Source of the DNA: Leifsonia sp. Root1293
GTDB lineage: Bacteria; Actinomycetota; Actinomycetes; Actinomycetales; Microbacteriaceae
Direction of reading: 5' to 3'
Length of the DNA stretch: 64,000 bases
Assembly: GCF_001425325.1 (NCBI RefSeq)
Contig: NZ_LMEH01000002.1
Location: 277,109-341,108 of the forward strand
A program made the translations under genes and the position numbers. The notes below the pieces were generated by a model that saw only the letters and a list, made by a program, of their open reading frames with translations, was not told the DNA's origin and made no database searches. Shown piece after piece: positions 62,775 through 64,000 of the stretch. Position 1 is the first letter of the stretch; every line of letters starts with the position of its first letter.

Positions 62775-62815
62775 GCGCGGCGCCCGCGCAGTCGCCTGCC
62801 CGCTCGCTACCCGCT

Positions 62816-62902
62816 CGCTCGCCACCTGTGGCCGCTTGCTCCCGCTCGGAGCGGCCACAGGTGGCGACGCAAGGGAACGGATGCGGCCACAACTGGCGGG
62901 CG
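62816..62902. repeat. Dispersed palindromic repeat, copy B (three units)
   Basis: CGCTCGCCACCTGTGGCCGC (62816-62835) is identical to the first unit at 50152. Its partner GCGGCCACAGGTGGCG (62851-62866) gives a perfect 16-base-pair stem; a third unit GCGGCCACAACTGGCGGGCG lies at 62883-62902. The order (forward, inverted, inverted) is the same as in copy A. Confidence 0.8.
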
Positions 62903-62937
62903 GATGAGGCCACACGCGATGGTCCTAGGCTGACCGC

Positions 62938-63531
62938 ATGCTCATCGAACATCGCGGCAGCACTCCCGTCGTCGCAGCATCCGCCGTCGTCGCCCCGACC
63001 GCCGTAATCTCGGGAGACGTGACCCTCGGCGAGAACGTGCGCGTGCTCCATGGAGCCGTGCTGAGCGCCGAGGACGGCCTGATCACCGTGGGAGACGACG
63101 TCGTGATCATGGAGGGCGCCCTGCTGCGCGGCCGGGCTCGGCATCACGTCGTCGTCGGGTCATCCGTAATGATCGGTCCACGCGCCCACGTGAACGGTGC
63201 GGAGATCGGCGACGGGGCATTCATCGCGACGGGCGCGTCGGTCTTTCCGGGCGCCGTCGTCGGTGCAGGCGCCGAGGTGCGCATCAACGCGGTCGTGCAG
63301 GTCAACACCACGCTCGAACCCGGCGCGGTGGTGCCGATCGGCTGGGTGGCGGTCGGGAGTCCGGCCAGCATCCTGCCGCCTGAGCGCCACGACGAGATCT
63401 GGGCGATTCAGCGCGAGCTCGGCTTCGTGGCGACGGTGTACGGTGCCGCGCCCGACGCGACGATGAGCGACATCATGCGCGGGCAGGCCGAGTTCTACGG
63501 CGCGCACCGCGACGATCGACTGCTGGAGTGA
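62938..63531 (+). CDS. Left-handed beta-helix (hexapeptide-repeat) protein, gamma-carbonic-anhydrase-like
   Basis: A 197-residue protein. Repeats of the V-I-S-G-D-V / V-T-L-G-E-N-V / I-G-D-G-A-F-I-A-T-G type run from about 20 to 130. The histidines expected for zinc in gamma-carbonic anhydrases are partly present (R-H-H-V-V-V-G, R-A-H-V-N-G). Carbonic anhydrase, or an acyltransferase without activity, are both possible. The C-terminal helix is normal. Confidence 0.78.
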   Translation: MLIEHRGSTPVVAASAVVAPTAVISGDVTLGENVRVLHGAVLSAEDGLITVGDDVVIMEGALLRGRARHHVVVGSSVMIGPRAHVNGAEIGDGAFIATGASVFPGAVVGAGAEVRINAVVQVNTTLEPGAVVPIGWVAVGSPASILPPERHDEIWAIQRELGFVATVYGAAPDATMSDIMRGQAEFYGAHRDDRLLE

Positions 63532-63636
63532 GACGGCCGCACTGACCCCGAGCGAGGTCGTCGGCCCACCGGCACGAGTGAAGCCGACGCCGAAGCCACC
63601 ATCACGCCGACTCCGTGCGGATGCGAGCGGATGAGG

Positions 63637-63849
63637 CTACTCGTCCTTGCGCGTGAAGTCGCCCTCGGGAGCGTCGGCCGGGAGTTCCTCGTCGGTGTAC
63701 GCGCCCTCGACGCTCGGATCGGGCCCGTCGCCCTCGGTCTCGGTGTACTGGCCGTGCACCTGGCGGATCTCCGGCTCTTCTCCGTCGGTCTCGGTGTACC
63801 GGCCCTCGCGCTCGTCGCTTCCGGTCTGCTCACTCGGGTTCTGGGTCAT
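63637..63849 (-). CDS. Small hydrophilic protein with YTET repeats
   Basis: A 70-residue, very acidic protein. G-R-Y-T-E-T-D-G-E-E-P and G-Q-Y-T-E-T-E-G-D-G-P are an internal duplication, with a third weaker unit G-A-Y-T-D-E-E-L-P. It ends D-F-T-R-K-D-E. Probably unstructured. Not recognised, though such short Y-T-E-T proteins occur in actinobacteria. Confidence 0.6.
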   Translation of the reverse strand: MTQNPSEQTGSDEREGRYTETDGEEPEIRQVHGQYTETEGDGPDPSVEGAYTDEELPADAPEGDFTRKDE

Positions 63850-63970
63850 CGAAAAGCCCTTCCTCTGCCTCCCGAGTCACTGCGTCGTGCCCGGAATGCC
63901 CATGCTAGGCGCGCACCCGGGACGGCGCTAGGGGTGCGAGCCGAGGTCGACGCCGCTGAGCCGAGGGGAC

Positions 63971-64000
63971 TCAGGCCTCGGGCAGCACCCTGTCGAGCGA
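63971..64000 (-). CDS. C-terminal end of a minus-strand gene (partial)
   Basis: The last nine codons and a TGA are visible (S-L-D-R-V-L-P-E-A). The rest is outside the window. Only the codon pattern and the stop position support a gene. Confidence 0.3.
   Translation of the reverse strand, partial: SLDRVLPEA

Overview
The window is high-GC (about 68-70 %) DNA with densely packed, overlapping genes, frequent GTG starts and a strong third-position GC bias. FhaA/FhaB at the left edge, a mycothiol-type arsenate reductase, a GerW-like protein and the intergenic repeats point to an actinobacterium. My best inference is a free-living Microbacteriaceae-like organism. No 16S gene or other decisive marker is present, and there are no phage, transposase, CRISPR or plasmid genes.

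Layout. 1-0.8 kb: fhaA and the first codons of fhaB (minus). 0.85-8.5 kb: glycoside metabolism, with a GH65 disaccharide phosphorylase plus beta-phosphoglucomutase, a tRNA-Leu(CAG) with a strong terminator, a secreted GH3 beta-glucosidase, and a FadR-type regulator. 8.6-21.1 kb: an eleven-gene plus-strand operon. It holds a sugar-binding lipoprotein, two ABC permeases, an enolase-superfamily dehydratase, an MBL-fold hydrolase, a Gfo/Idh/MocA oxidoreductase, a CaiB-type CoA-transferase, a solute-binding-like protein without a signal peptide, an enoyl-CoA hydratase-like protein, an FAH-family dehydratase and a 2-oxoglutarate-semialdehyde-type dehydrogenase. 21.1-25.7 kb: a DeoR regulator and an Entner-Doudoroff-like operon (zinc dehydrogenase, SDR, KDPG aldolase, KDG kinase). 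25.9-30.6 kb: a non-phosphorylative deoxy-sugar operon resembling L-fucose/L-rhamnose oxidation (aldo/keto reductase, lactonase, diketo-acid hydrolase, SDR, mutarotase) with its own GntR/FCD regulator. The three sugar blocks all lead to central intermediates (pyruvate, lactate, triose phosphate or 2-oxoglutarate).

30.7-40.7 kb: PEP carboxylase, a J-domain membrane protein, a divergent arsenic locus (ArsR / ArsO-like flavoprotein / ArsC) with two matching operator palindromes, a PHP phosphoesterase, a GerW-like protein, a membrane-anchored sulfite-oxidase-family molybdoenzyme and an FMN reductase. 40.8-48.4 kb: a PfkB kinase, small and membrane proteins, a secreted GH87 alpha-1,3-glucanase, a lytic-transglycosylase-like protein and a MarR regulator. 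48.5-64 kb: housekeeping and accessory genes. These include an F420/NADP-oxidoreductase-like protein, a NUC1 nuclease, a NYN protein with a putative C-terminal OST-HTH region, a Cys-cluster/pentapeptide protein, oligopeptidase B, an MDR reductase, an M6 InhA-like protease, a DHA2 exporter, an alpha/beta hydrolase and a hexapeptide-repeat protein.

The most unusual parts are the CoA-transferase / cytosolic solute-binding-like / enoyl-CoA-hydratase trio embedded in the sugar-acid operon, the dehydratase that seems to lack the usual catalytic His, the Cys-cluster/pentapeptide fusion, and several families of palindromic or tandem intergenic repeats.
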